This document shows positions 41,663-50,246 of a stretch of DNA of 64,000 bases, in pieces. The stretch's first letter is position 1. Every line of letters starts with the position of its first letter. The DNA comes from an uncultured Saprospiraceae bacterium (lineage in GTDB: Bacteria > Bacteroidota > Bacteroidia > Chitinophagales > Saprospiraceae), in assembly GCA_937929945.1 (NCBI GenBank), contig CALFUK010000060.1, positions 1-64,000 on the forward strand, in the 5' to 3' direction. Below the pieces are notes generated by a model, which ran no database searches, was not told the DNA's origin, and was given only the letters and a program-made list of their open reading frames with translations. The position numbers and the translations under genes were made by a program.

Positions 41663-42394
41663 TTAGGATAAATCCTTTTTCTGCAAATGCCGCAAACCAT
41701 TCACGGGGAAATGATCATCACAATCTGAATATTGAAATTCGAAAGAGGCTTTTTGATAATCGAATAGCAATCTATGTCGAGGGCCCTCAAGATGAGAATC
41801 ACCAGATGTGTATCCCGCATCTCCTTCATACATGGATATGGCTTGACTGCCCTCCATCTGGATCATTGGAAGTATATAGAGGGGCTCTGAGCGCTGCCAT
41901 TCTGCCACAACCTCGCTGTAACTCATACAGTATCTGATCCGCTGTAGACTGATGAATGTCGGAGGCATAAGCAAGATTTTTTTAGCGAGTGCAGCGGCCA
42001 TGGCTGCCTCTGGAGTCATCCAGCGATGCTCTAGTATTTCAGAATTGTCCACCGTGATCACCGTCCCATCATAGGGCACCTGAGTATGAAAGAAATAAGT
42101 ACCAAATCGCTTCGGCTCACTGGTAGGCGTCGTCCAGTGGACGAAAAAGTGTAGATCAGCCTCCTGAAGATCGAGATCAGCCTCCTCTTTTGCTTCTCTG
42201 ACCACAGCAGTCTTCGCAGCCTGCAGAGAGTTGACACCTTCCATTTCATGTGGTTCTACTTTACCACCAGGAAATACCCAAAAGCCAGAGGCAAATTTCA
42301 CAGCGCGATTGCGCCTGAGCATGAGGACCTCGATGCCTCCCTGCGGAAGCTCTCTAATCACTTGTACAGTAGCTGCTGGTCTGATGGCTGTCAT
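41663..42394 (-). CDS. NUDIX hydrolase
   Basis: A 243-residue protein with a NUDIX fold in the N-terminal two thirds. The NUDIX box lies at about 43-75: GGKVEPHEMEG, a longer-than-usual insertion, then VVREAKEEADLDL, which carries the REx2EE metal-binding core. The start RPAATVQVIRELPQGGIEVLMLRR and the ILEHRWMTPEAAMAA segment fit the family of long NUDIX proteins related to mammalian NUDT19/RP2p that act on CoA or nucleotide diphosphates. The specific substrate is not evident. Confidence 0.85.
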   Translation of the reverse strand: MTAIRPAATVQVIRELPQGGIEVLMLRRNRAVKFASGFWVFPGGKVEPHEMEGVNSLQAAKTAVVREAKEEADLDLQEADLHFFVHWTTPTSEPKRFGTYFFHTQVPYDGTVITVDNSEILEHRWMTPEAAMAAALAKKILLMPPTFISLQRIRYCMSYSEVVAEWQRSEPLYILPMIQMEGSQAISMYEGDAGYTSGDSHLEGPRHRLLFDYQKASFEFQYSDCDDHFPVNGLRHLQKKDLS

Positions 42395-42497
42395 AGATAG
42401 CTAACGTTGGTTTGGTGGATATGGTTTTAGCTCTTGGTCATCTTCACTGATGAGCTTGCATAATTAACTTGAAAAAAATAAAACCAAGCATTAATAT

Positions 42498-42780
42498 GAA
42501 ACATCTATGACGTAGATAGTTAAGACACCCAAGTGGATGAGTAAACTTAGCTATATGCTGATCGGCATTTCGCCCTAAAATTTAAACATATGAAACGTCT
42601 ATGAAGTAGATAGTTAAGACACCCAAGTGGATGAGTAAACTTAGTTATATGCTGATCGGCATTTCGCCCTGAAATTTAAACATATGAAACGTCTCTGACG
42701 TAAATTACTAAGACATCCAAGGGAATGAATAAACTTAGTTAATTGCAGATTGGTATTCAGTCCCAAAACTTCAAACATAT
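42498..42780 (+). repeat. triple 94-bp repeat, array C
   Basis: Copies start at 42498, 42592 and 42686, each 94 bp apart. The first two are close to array A; the third has drifted. The last copy ends CAAACATAT at 42780. No gene follows in the same orientation, unlike array B, and the flanking gene on the left is on the minus strand. Confidence 0.9.
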
Positions 42781-42910
42781 CAGAGTAGAATATCAACAAG
42801 CTGAAAGATACCGTCAATACGCTATTGAGAAACAGTAGCTTCAGCAATAAGAGAATTCATCAGATCATAGATCAACGGCTATCCCCATGATACGAATCGC
42901 CTCTCGAAGA

Positions 42911-43258
42911 TCATCTGGCCTGATAAATGTATCCCTCTCCAGTCGTGCCATCTTCCAAGGCATAGCTGATCTGGACTCTTTCGTAATCTTCGGTCCCTTC
43001 GAATTCGTCAATCATCTGCCAGTGGTCACTCAGCTCACTGGAGATAAAGACTAAGACACTGACCTCTGAAGTAGCCGAGGGCTGATATTGTGGATAGCCT
43101 TTTCTTTCAGACCAGCCATTGTCGATGATCTGTCCTTTAATCGTCGCTTTTTGCCAAGTCCCGCTGATATGAGAGATGACCCAGTGATTTGATTCTTCAG
43201 GGGCTAAAGATCCATATATGATAAGTGCTCTTACTTTTTTGATGTTGAATGATTTATT
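42911..43258 (-). pseudogene. gamma-glutamylcyclotransferase-like frame without a usual start codon
   Basis: On the minus strand a frame is open from about 43279 to the TGA at 42911-42913. It translates to LIIYGSLAPEESNHWVIS, then ISGTWQKATIKGQI, GYPQYQPSA, VLVFISSELSDHWQMIDEFEG, DYERVQI and ends GEGYIYQAR. This is the whole gamma-glutamylcyclotransferase/AIG2-like fold: the YGSL substrate loop and the catalytic Glu (in MIDEFEG) are intact. Upstream of YGSL the frame has no ATG, GTG or TTG before the stop at about 43277, so initiation would need ATA, ATT or ATC. Either the start codon has mutated and the gene is dead, or a rare start is used, or there is a sequencing error. Confidence 0.72.
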
Positions 43259-43282
43259 GGTAAATATATCTATCTGATCTCA

Positions 43283-43572
43283 GACCTATGGAAAGCCTTG
43301 GATAACAAGTCCATTCATACAATATATTCATACAAAATATATACCCTATCCTTTTTGTTTAATTTTTGCCTCCAGCACCTGAAGCTCTTCCAAGTCTTGC
43401 TGATCAGCTGCTATGACATCCACTGCTTTTCTCCTTTAGTGAAATGCGTCATACAGTGCCCCCACTTCCGCCTTCAACTATAATTATGATGACATCTTAT
43501 TTCTCCTTCCTCGACCCAAGCTAGTTTACATATTTGCTATGCCAGCATGCTTACCTATCTATCCGTTTTAGC
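43283..43572. other. intergenic region without recognised features
   Basis: About 290 bp between the cyclotransferase-like frame and the TIM-barrel gene. A 61-codon frame exists on the plus strand but has no domain or promoter support. No hairpin with a T-run stands out. Confidence 0.4.
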
Positions 43573-44493
43573 TTACACTTTCAGGTCCACAGACTTGTAG
43601 GCATCGATCAGCTTTTGCTCGCCTTCCAGCCCTTCGTGATAATTACCGTGCTCCATTCCTAAGATACCGTCGAAGCCTTTCTCGTGAATCATCTTAAAGA
43701 TATTAGAGTAGTTGATTTCTCCTGTGGTAGGCTCCTTTCGGCCTGGATTATCTCCTATCTGGAAGTAGGCGATTTCGTCCCATGATTTTTCGATGTTGGG
43801 GATCAGATTCCCTTCTTGGATCTGCTGATGATAGATGTCAAATAATATCTTGCAAGCCGGACTATCCACCGCTTTACATACTTCATATCCCTGCGCCGCT
43901 TTCGTGAGAAATAATCCAGGATGATCCCTAAAATTAAGCGGCTCTAAGACCATAGTGAGTCCATGAGGCTCAAGGATACCACTGGCTTGCTTCAGCGACT
44001 CTACGACGTGCGAGGTCTGATAGCCCATATCTTGGCGCAGATCTAAGTGTCCAGGGACTACAGTCATCCACTTCGCATTCACCCGCTTAGCGACATCGAC
44101 GGCATCTCTGATGTATTGTATAAATTCGTCTCGCTTATCTTGATCACCACTGGCCAGATTAGCCTCTCGCCAGTAGATTTTGTGGGCGACGAAGACACCC
44201 ATCTCCAGACCTCGATTGGCCATGGTGCTGGCCATTTTCTCCTGCAGACTGATCTCACGCTCGCGCATACCATTATCTTCAAATCCAGAAAACCCCTGAT
44301 CAGCCATGAAGTTGAGCTGATCAATCGGATCATCTCCTGCATGATGCTTAAACATACCGAGGTGAGGCGCGAATTTCATCTTGAATTTATAGTCTTCTGC
44401 ATCGACCCTACTGATCGCGGATCCAGACTTACAGCCAAGACCTATGGCTGAGGCAGTCAGCACACTTTGCGTTATAAATGATCTTCTATTCAT
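43573..44493 (-). CDS. Tat-exported sugar isomerase/epimerase-like TIM-barrel protein
   Basis: A 306-residue protein related to hydroxypyruvate isomerases and xylose isomerase-like TIM barrels. With the Met at 44493 it begins MNRRSFITQSVLTASAIGLG, a twin-arginine-type signal with Cys following (GCKSG), so a lipid-anchored periplasmic location is possible. Motifs include KFAPHLGMFKHHAGDDPIDQL, GFSGFEDNGM, MVLEPLNFRDHPGLFL and ILFDIYHQQIQEG, matching the metal-binding Glu and His sites of the family. The upstream frame extends to 44586 but reads into the previous gene. It follows the Gfo/Idh gene by 16 bp, so they form one operon for sugar or polyol conversion in the periplasm. Confidence 0.88.
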   Translation of the reverse strand: MNRRSFITQSVLTASAIGLGCKSGSAISRVDAEDYKFKMKFAPHLGMFKHHAGDDPIDQLNFMADQGFSGFEDNGMREREISLQEKMASTMANRGLEMGVFVAHKIYWREANLASGDQDKRDEFIQYIRDAVDVAKRVNAKWMTVVPGHLDLRQDMGYQTSHVVESLKQASGILEPHGLTMVLEPLNFRDHPGLFLTKAAQGYEVCKAVDSPACKILFDIYHQQIQEGNLIPNIEKSWDEIAYFQIGDNPGRKEPTTGEINYSNIFKMIHEKGFDGILGMEHGNYHEGLEGEQKLIDAYKSVDLKV

Positions 44494-44509
44494 TATGTTG
44501 ATATATAAA

Positions 44510-45844
44510 TTATACAGTTTGAGATTTTCCCGGTACGGCGATCTGATAGCGGCCATCAGCATCAGGCATGACAGGCGGATCAGCATCCCAGCTGTAGGTG
44601 GCTGGCGAAAGATCTATATTGGACTTTAGGGCATCATCCCATTCGATGACCTTGCCAGAGTAGCTAGCCATGCGACCTAAGATCGCCGTCATCGTAGCGT
44701 GTGCTCCATTCTCCGCATCAGCGTATTTGTACTCACCATTTGCCACAGCAGCGAAGAGCAGGTTGTGCTCCGCCTGATACGGATTAATATCATTTTCATC
44801 ATCATGATTCAGTAGCGTGTAGCCACTTTTAGTCTTGATCACCCCGGGCTTAGGTGCGGTACCATTGCTGCCATGAAACGCTTCGCTCACACGGCTGGCA
44901 CAGCCCTCGATGTGGCGACACTGGCTGAACATGCGGGAGCCATCCCCATACTCATACTCTATGAAGTGATGATCAAATATCTCTCCGTGGTCGATGCCAT
45001 CGCGTACTTCTCGACCACCCATGCCCATCGCTCTTACGGGAAGAGCTTGCTTAGCCCAGTTGCCCACATCCAGGTTATGGATGTGCTGCTCATTGATGTG
45101 ATCTCCGCATAGCCAGTTGAAGTAATACCAGTTGCGCATTTGGTATTCCATTTCAGTCTGGCCAGCCTCGCGCTCTCTCACCCACACTCCAGCACTATTC
45201 CAATATACACGAGAGGTGATGATATCACCGATCACGCCATTATGGATCATATCCATCCACACTTGGTAAATTTTCTGGTAGTGGCGCTGCAGTCCGACGA
45301 CGACATTCAGTTTTTTCTGCTTGGCTATTGCTGCGGCAGCGAGCACCTTTCTCACTCCTGGAGCATCGACGGCCACTGGCTTTTCCATAAAGACATGTTT
45401 GCTTGCATTGACTGCTGCCTCAAAGTGCATGGGCCTAAAGCCAGGTGGCGTCGCTAAGATGATCACATCTGACAGCTCGATCACCTTCTTATATCCGTCG
45501 AATCCATCGAACTTATGTTCTTCTGGGACGTCTATTTTTGGATTTAGATCTACATTTTTTTCTTGTGACCAGTCTTTGAAATTTGGGTCTGTGATGCGAT
45601 TATAGCACTTATCTATATTGTCCCTGAAGGCATCTGCCATAGCTACCAGCTTGACATTTTGACCAGATAGTAGGGCCTGAGTGATCGCTCCTGTCCCTCT
45701 ACCTCCACAGCCGATGAGGCCTACTTTGATCACATCAGAGCCATCAATGTGGACTGCAGCTTTCAGCTGATTCTGAAATATTAGTCCCGCACCAGCGGCT
45801 GCGGTAGATTTTTTGACGAAATTTCGTCTAGTCAGTTTTTTCAT
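44510..45844 (-). CDS. Tat-exported Gfo/Idh/MocA-family oxidoreductase
   Basis: A 444-residue NAD(P)-dependent oxidoreductase. Start at 45844 gives MKKLTRRNFVKKSTAAAGAGL, a twin-arginine signal (RRNF). The Rossmann fold begins KVGLIGCGGRGTGAITQALL, and FMEKPVAVDAPGVRKVL is the conserved EKP motif around residue 145, which holds the catalytic Lys. WYYFNWLCGDHINEQHIHNLDVGNW is typical of the secreted clade of this family. Such exported members usually act on sugars or inositols in the periplasm with tightly bound cofactor. First gene of a two-gene operon with a TIM-barrel isomerase-like protein. Confidence 0.9.
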   Translation of the reverse strand: MKKLTRRNFVKKSTAAAGAGLIFQNQLKAAVHIDGSDVIKVGLIGCGGRGTGAITQALLSGQNVKLVAMADAFRDNIDKCYNRITDPNFKDWSQEKNVDLNPKIDVPEEHKFDGFDGYKKVIELSDVIILATPPGFRPMHFEAAVNASKHVFMEKPVAVDAPGVRKVLAAAAIAKQKKLNVVVGLQRHYQKIYQVWMDMIHNGVIGDIITSRVYWNSAGVWVREREAGQTEMEYQMRNWYYFNWLCGDHINEQHIHNLDVGNWAKQALPVRAMGMGGREVRDGIDHGEIFDHHFIEYEYGDGSRMFSQCRHIEGCASRVSEAFHGSNGTAPKPGVIKTKSGYTLLNHDDENDINPYQAEHNLLFAAVANGEYKYADAENGAHATMTAILGRMASYSGKVIEWDDALKSNIDLSPATYSWDADPPVMPDADGRYQIAVPGKSQTV

Positions 45845-46044
45845 GTCTTTGCATTTTTGAGGCCCAAATGACAATCAATATACCAAAGTCAACTTTCACA
45901 ATTAAGCGAATCACTCTGATGCATCGTGCACATTTCAGGTAGTTAATATGTATGACTCTCTAATTTCAAATCATAAGATAGTAAATGATAGCCTAAAACG
46001 TAAAGCGAATGGAATAGGAAGTAACATTTTCTAAATAGCAGCAT

Positions 46045-46083
46045 AAAAAAAGCGGCCACTGACAACGAATTATCAATGACCGC
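46045..46083 (-). terminator. intrinsic terminator of the OmpA-like gene
   Basis: On the minus strand GCGGTCATTGA pairs with TCAGTGGCCGC (46052-46062 and 46073-46083) through two G-T pairs, followed by seven T. It is 23 bp after the gene's stop. Confidence 0.88.
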
Positions 46084-46105
46084 ATCTAAATTGCCTGAGT
46101 CTTTA

Positions 46106-46897
46106 TTAGCCCAGAAGCTCTGGAGCTTTCAGCAGTTTGAAGAATTGATCCAACTTAGGTGTGATGATGATCTCAGTTCTTCTGTTTTGTGATTTTCCTT
46201 CTTGGGTGTCGTTATCTCCTTTGGGCACATACTCCGATCTGCCAGCAGCTGTCAGCCTGTCTGGCTCTACTTGGTGCTTCGTCTGTAGCTCTCTGACGAC
46301 AGCTGTAGCTCTGAGCACACTCAGGTCCCAGTTATCATTTACTTTATCATTTGCTATCGGGACGTCGTCTGTATGGCCTTCTACCAGTACATTGATGTCA
46401 TCATAGTCATTGATGATGGACGCCACCTTCTGCAGCACTGCTCCTGATGCTGCGGAGAGTCGGGTGCTCCCAGATCGAAATAGCATCTTGTCAGCGATAG
46501 ATACATATACGGCGCTCCCTTTCACCTGCACCTGTATGTCTTCATCATCAAAGTCCAATAGAGATCTTTTCAGATTCGTCACCAGTGCCAGATTGATGGA
46601 GTCTTTCTCATGTATCTTATTTGTGAGATTCTGGATGTAGTCATTTTGCCGATTCATGGACTCTAAAGAATTTTGAATGGACTTAGCATCCGTCTGTGTG
46701 ATGACGGACAGGTCTGACAGCCTATCCAGCAGACTGCTATTCGTCTCTCTGATGTGACTCAGCTGTGTCTCTAGCTGAGTGACCTGCTCATCTTTAGTGA
46801 GCAGCTGCTCCTCTAATTGTTTGACTTTGGATCCGCATGATGTTAGGCTCAATAAGCCGATGATCACAAATATTAAATGTGTTGTATTGTACTTCAT
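46106..46897 (-). CDS. OmpA/MotB-like lipoprotein with coiled coil
   Basis: A 263-residue lipoprotein (MKYNTTHLIFVIIGLLSLTSCG, lipidated at Cys). Residues about 25-105 form a long coiled coil (KVKQLEEQLLTKDEQVTQLE, IRETNSSLLDRLSDL). Residues about 125-250 are an OmpA-C/MotB peptidoglycan-binding domain: DKMLFRSGSTRLSAASGAVL, VLVEGHTDDVPI, NWDLSVLRATAVVREL, AAGRSEYVPKGDN and SQNRRTEIIITP. It should tether the outer membrane to the peptidoglycan. Met 46897 is preferred because it starts the signal peptide. Single-gene unit with its own terminator. Confidence 0.92.
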   Translation of the reverse strand: MKYNTTHLIFVIIGLLSLTSCGSKVKQLEEQLLTKDEQVTQLETQLSHIRETNSSLLDRLSDLSVITQTDAKSIQNSLESMNRQNDYIQNLTNKIHEKDSINLALVTNLKRSLLDFDDEDIQVQVKGSAVYVSIADKMLFRSGSTRLSAASGAVLQKVASIINDYDDINVLVEGHTDDVPIANDKVNDNWDLSVLRATAVVRELQTKHQVEPDRLTAAGRSEYVPKGDNDTQEGKSQNRRTEIIITPKLDQFFKLLKAPELLG

Positions 46898-47151
46898 AAT
46901 GTAGGATGCTTGCAATGTAAATCTTAATGAAACGCTTTCAAATAGGAAAAACCCTTAACGCCCTCTGAGAGTAATCACTGATACGGGCGAGAGACCAGAC
47001 AAGTATAAACTCAGGAATCAATGAAATGATTGCCAATGAATGGAAGCTAATTAAAAGTAACTGGTGATCATGCGGTGACGAGCCACGCTGGTCAATCTCT
47101 CATATGCCTCTCAGTAACACGTACTTACAAATCAGATCAAATAATCATGGG

Positions 47152-47727
47152 TCACTCACAGACTGAAAAAATGGGCACACAGAAGCTACCACTGATTTCA
47201 GCCGTATCGCTTTCATCGTCTTGTGCTGTGATCGTTCCCGATATAGTACCGCCAATAAACTCGCCCTCACGAGCCCCATTTTCAGCAATTGTGATGCGCG
47301 TATTCCCCAATGAATACCTTATCGTAGGATCAGATGATTGATACAATGCATCAGGTCCATCAATGTATGGCTCTAAGACATCTCCGATACTTGGCACATC
47401 GACACTACCAAATATGATCCCGGGTACACCATCCAAAATATCGTCATACCTCGGTGTCCATCCGAAGGTCTCCCATGCTATATCTATGACTAAATAATTA
47501 TATCCATACGGAGGCGGAAAATCAGGATTGAACCGTTCACATGTCGGCCGGTATAAATAGGCATGGCCTTCTCCCTCAAAATCGACGAGGGTATTTGTAT
47601 TCGCTTTGATCATAAATAAACTGTCACAGTTCATCATGATGTTTTGAGATGTCATTTCTTCTGGACCTTCATTTTCACAAGACAAACAAAAAATAAGAAT
47701 GAGAAAGAAAGGAAGAAGGCGATACAT
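47152..47727 (-). CDS. hypothetical lipoprotein
   Basis: A 191-residue protein with a lipoprotein signal (MYRLLPFFLILIFCLSC; lipidated Cys at residue 17) and no recognised domain. The mature part is acidic and rich in Gly, Asp and Pro. A central stretch (YGYNYLVIDIAWETFGWTPRYDD) and a C-terminal beta-rich region with GGTISGTITAQDDESDTAEISGSF, resembling an immunoglobulin-like edge, are seen, together with paired Cys near the end (SFCVPIFSVCE). Function unknown; a surface or periplasmic lipoprotein. Confidence 0.75.
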   Translation of the reverse strand: MYRLLPFFLILIFCLSCENEGPEEMTSQNIMMNCDSLFMIKANTNTLVDFEGEGHAYLYRPTCERFNPDFPPPYGYNYLVIDIAWETFGWTPRYDDILDGVPGIIFGSVDVPSIGDVLEPYIDGPDALYQSSDPTIRYSLGNTRITIAENGAREGEFIGGTISGTITAQDDESDTAEISGSFCVPIFSVCE

Positions 47728-47828
47728 CGAGTGAAGTTTAGAGCTTAAAACTAACTCAAAAAAATAGATATAAGAGCTAATCCATTAAATCAAGTTAAAA
47801 ATGCTGCTTACTAATTAATGACTCAATG

Positions 47829-48110
47829 CTATCTCTTGGAAATCTTATTGTGGCTGATGGCGCGCTGCCGATTGCATTTAAAGCGAGTGATGTCTTCACT
47901 TCTTTTTTTGAGGTGTTTTTTAGATACCCCTTCATTGACCCGTTTTCTCCAGAGACGAAAGCTCTTAGCCTTGAGCTCCGATCTCATGACTTTGATGACA
48001 TCCTTCTCCGCTAAGCCAAACTGATGCAGAATCGCTTCAAACGGTGTACGGTCTTCCCAAGCCATCTCTATGACCCGATCTAAATCTATCTCTGACAAGC
48101 CGTGCTTCAT
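47829..48110 (-). CDS. TIGR03643-family small basic protein
   Basis: A 93-residue basic protein matching TIGR03643 (DUF2805): LSEIDLDRVIEMAWEDRTPF at the start, then GLAEKDVIKVMRSELKAKSFRLWRKRV. The family is known mainly through its genomic association with FeS-type photolyase/cryptochrome genes, and here it lies just downstream of one on the same strand, though a terminator separates the two. It may bind nucleic acid (high Lys/Arg content, helical), but no function is established. Confidence 0.85.
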   Translation of the reverse strand: MKHGLSEIDLDRVIEMAWEDRTPFEAILHQFGLAEKDVIKVMRSELKAKSFRLWRKRVNEGVSKKHLKKRSEDITRFKCNRQRAISHNKISKR

Positions 48111-48185
48111 GCTCTCTTAACTACTGACAAGGACCAAATGTTCAGCAGCGATTCGCATTAGATCAATCCATTAATTTAGAGGAAT

Positions 48186-48220
48186 AAAAAAAGCAGTTCT
48201 ACTCAGGTGAGTAAAACTGC
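48186..48220 (-). terminator. intrinsic terminator of the photolyase gene
   Basis: GCAGTTCTACTC (48193-48204) pairs with GAGTAAAACTGC (48209-48220) with one G-T pair; the minus strand then runs into seven T. Confidence 0.88.
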
Positions 48221-48347
48221 CGTCCGTTAACTAATATGTCTGTGTAGGAAAGGATAATTTGGGGGACTATGCTATCACAGCCTGCCAAACTATTGATTCA
48301 AATATAGATCAATATATAAGGCTGCGCTATCCCTAAAAAAAGGGATT

Positions 48348-49880
48348 TTAAAGGTTTTCTATGTTTTTTAGGTGAGTATCGGCTTGTCGAATTATCGCCT
48401 CCTGCTGATCTGTGGGAAATTTCTCCCATACACGATACATCATAGAGACTCGTGCATTTTTGACAAACTTCTCACGATGGGCATCATAAAAGTTCCAGTA
48501 TAGACTGTTGAAGGGGCAAGCATTCTCGCCTATCTTTTCCTTATGATTGTAGTGGCAGCCATCACAATAGTTACTCATCTTCTTCACATAGTTAGCTGAT
48601 GATACATATGGCTTAGAGCCTACGATACCCCCATCGGCATATTGCGACATGCCCCGCGTGTTAGTTATCTCGACCCATTCGATCGCATCGATGTAGATGC
48701 CCAGGTACCAGGCATCCACCTCATCGGGGTCTATTCCTGCCAGCAAAGCAAAATTACCTGTGATCATCAATCGCTGAATGTGGTGCGCATAGGCGTAGTC
48801 TAAAGACTGACCTATGGCGTGCGACAGGCAATTCATCTTGGTCTCACCTGTCCAGTACCAGCTGGGTAATTTTCGTTTATGCTCGAAATAATTTAGAGTG
48901 GCATACTCTGGCATTTTTAACCAGTATATACCACGCATGTATTCTCTCCAGCCTAATATCTGACGGATGAAGCCCTCCACTGTGGCAATGTGAATCGACT
49001 CCTGGTGTTGATCCCATTCTTGCAGTACTCGATCTATCACCTCCTTCGGATGCAGCAGCTTAACATTGATCGCGAATGAAAGTCGAGAGTGATAAATACT
49101 CCAGTGATCCACATGCATAGCGTCCTGATACTTCCCAAAGAGGGGTAGGCACTGGGTCGCAAAAAACTCCAGCATCTCCAGACTTTGCTCGCGAGTGACG
49201 GGCCAGATGAAGGCCTCAGGATCTATATTCCCAATGGTCTTGATGCCTGCCTTCTGGACTGCATCATAAATGGGTGTGACATCTATGGGAAATAATTTAG
49301 CTGCGAGGACATCTTGCTTCGCAGGAAGCTTTTTTCTGTTTTCAGCATCGTAGTTCCACTTGCCAGTCAGTGGCTTGTCTCCTTCCATCAGGATGTCATA
49401 CTTCTTCCTCATCATCCGGTAGAAGCTCTCCATAAGAAAGGTCTTCTTACCCTTGAAGAAAGTAGCGACATCCTCTCGCTCGGTCAGAAAGTGCTCCGTG
49501 TCGTAGCTCTGACTGGTGATGGATAAGGTATCACATATTTCTAGTAGCTGCTGATCCAACCGGTATTCATCCGGCAACTGGTACTCGAATGAGCTGATCT
49601 TCAATTTCTTGATCAGCTGCTGCAGATTCTTCTCAAGTGTTTGTTGATTTTGCTCGTCATCGATCTGGTAATAGATCACTTGATGGCCGGTATCTTCTAA
49701 GTAAGATGCAAATGCACGCATAGCAGCGAAGAAGGCGACGACCTTTTGGATGTGATGGCTCACATAGTCAGTCTCTTGTCGCATTTCAAACATGCAGTAG
49801 GTGGTGTCTTTATCAATCTTATCGTACCAGCTGTGGTGGTGATTCAGCTGATCGCCAAGTATCAGTCGTAGTTTTTTCAG
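48348..49880 (-). CDS. FeS-type deoxyribodipyrimidine photolyase/cryptochrome, probable CTG start
   Basis: A DNA-repair photolyase or cryptochrome of the iron-sulfur (FeS-BCP/CryPro) group. An ATG at 49793 gives 481 residues, but the frame continues upstream and encodes the conserved N-terminus KKLRLILGDQLNHHHSWYDK; the only plausible initiator before the in-frame stop of the preceding gene is CTG at 49878-49880, giving 510 residues, the usual length. The cluster Cys are present: one in MNCLSHAIGQSLDYAYA and three in YCDGCHYNHKEKIGENACPFN. The FAD and DNA-binding parts (WSIYHSRLSFAINV, GWREYMRGIYW) are intact. It repairs UV damage, perhaps (6-4) photoproducts as in PhrB of Agrobacterium. It starts 6 bp after DUF2256 gene's stop. 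Confidence 0.85.
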   Translation of the reverse strand: MKKLRLILGDQLNHHHSWYDKIDKDTTYCMFEMRQETDYVSHHIQKVVAFFAAMRAFASYLEDTGHQVIYYQIDDEQNQQTLEKNLQQLIKKLKISSFEYQLPDEYRLDQQLLEICDTLSITSQSYDTEHFLTEREDVATFFKGKKTFLMESFYRMMRKKYDILMEGDKPLTGKWNYDAENRKKLPAKQDVLAAKLFPIDVTPIYDAVQKAGIKTIGNIDPEAFIWPVTREQSLEMLEFFATQCLPLFGKYQDAMHVDHWSIYHSRLSFAINVKLLHPKEVIDRVLQEWDQHQESIHIATVEGFIRQILGWREYMRGIYWLKMPEYATLNYFEHKRKLPSWYWTGETKMNCLSHAIGQSLDYAYAHHIQRLMITGNFALLAGIDPDEVDAWYLGIYIDAIEWVEITNTRGMSQYADGGIVGSKPYVSSANYVKKMSNYCDGCHYNHKEKIGENACPFNSLYWNFYDAHREKFVKNARVSMMYRVWEKFPTDQQEAIIRQADTHLKNIENL

Positions 49881-49886
49881 GATCGC

Positions 49887-50048
49887 TTAGGTTTTGAGTG
49901 GTTTAGTAAGATGTTTAGATCGCCTGCATTTTTCGCTGCAGTAACGGACGTCATCCCATGATCGCTCCCACTTCTTTCTCCAGGTAAAGGGCAGCTCACA
50001 GACAGGACAGATCTTGGTCGGCAGGTCACGTTTCTTCTTTGTCTTCAT
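49887..50048 (-). CDS. DUF2256 small zinc-finger-like protein
   Basis: A 53-residue protein: KICPVCELPFTWRKKWERS followed by WDDVRYCSEKCRRSKH. The two CxxC/CxxxC pairs and the FTWRKKW block are the DUF2256 signature; it is predicted to bind zinc. The family is usually encoded beside FeS-type photolyases, as here, where it precedes the photolyase by 6 bp on the same strand. Function unknown, possibly an accessory factor for photolyase. Confidence 0.9.
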   Translation of the reverse strand: MKTKKKRDLPTKICPVCELPFTWRKKWERSWDDVRYCSEKCRRSKHLTKPLKT

Positions 50049-50246
50049 GAATGACGGTATCCACTCGGTACAACAGTACTATGCAGACTATGTTTGGAAT
50101 GTGGATAAATTACTAACAAGTTGGTAGTCCTGTGGATAAGCCGATTTATATCTCTAAAAAACATATAATAAAAAATTAAATATTTGTTGGAAAAGTGTTG
50201 ATTAGTCAATACCGAAGATTATCTTCGTATGATATTCTATAATAAT

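Noticed and set aside
42498-42780. Integron attC-type cassette sites
   Set aside because: The units adjoin each other with no cassette between, and the GTTRRRY/RYYYAAC ends are missing.
48186-48347. One operon of DUF2256, photolyase and TIGR03643
   Set aside because: A strong terminator with seven T separates the photolyase from the TIGR03643 gene, so only the first two are clearly co-transcribed.
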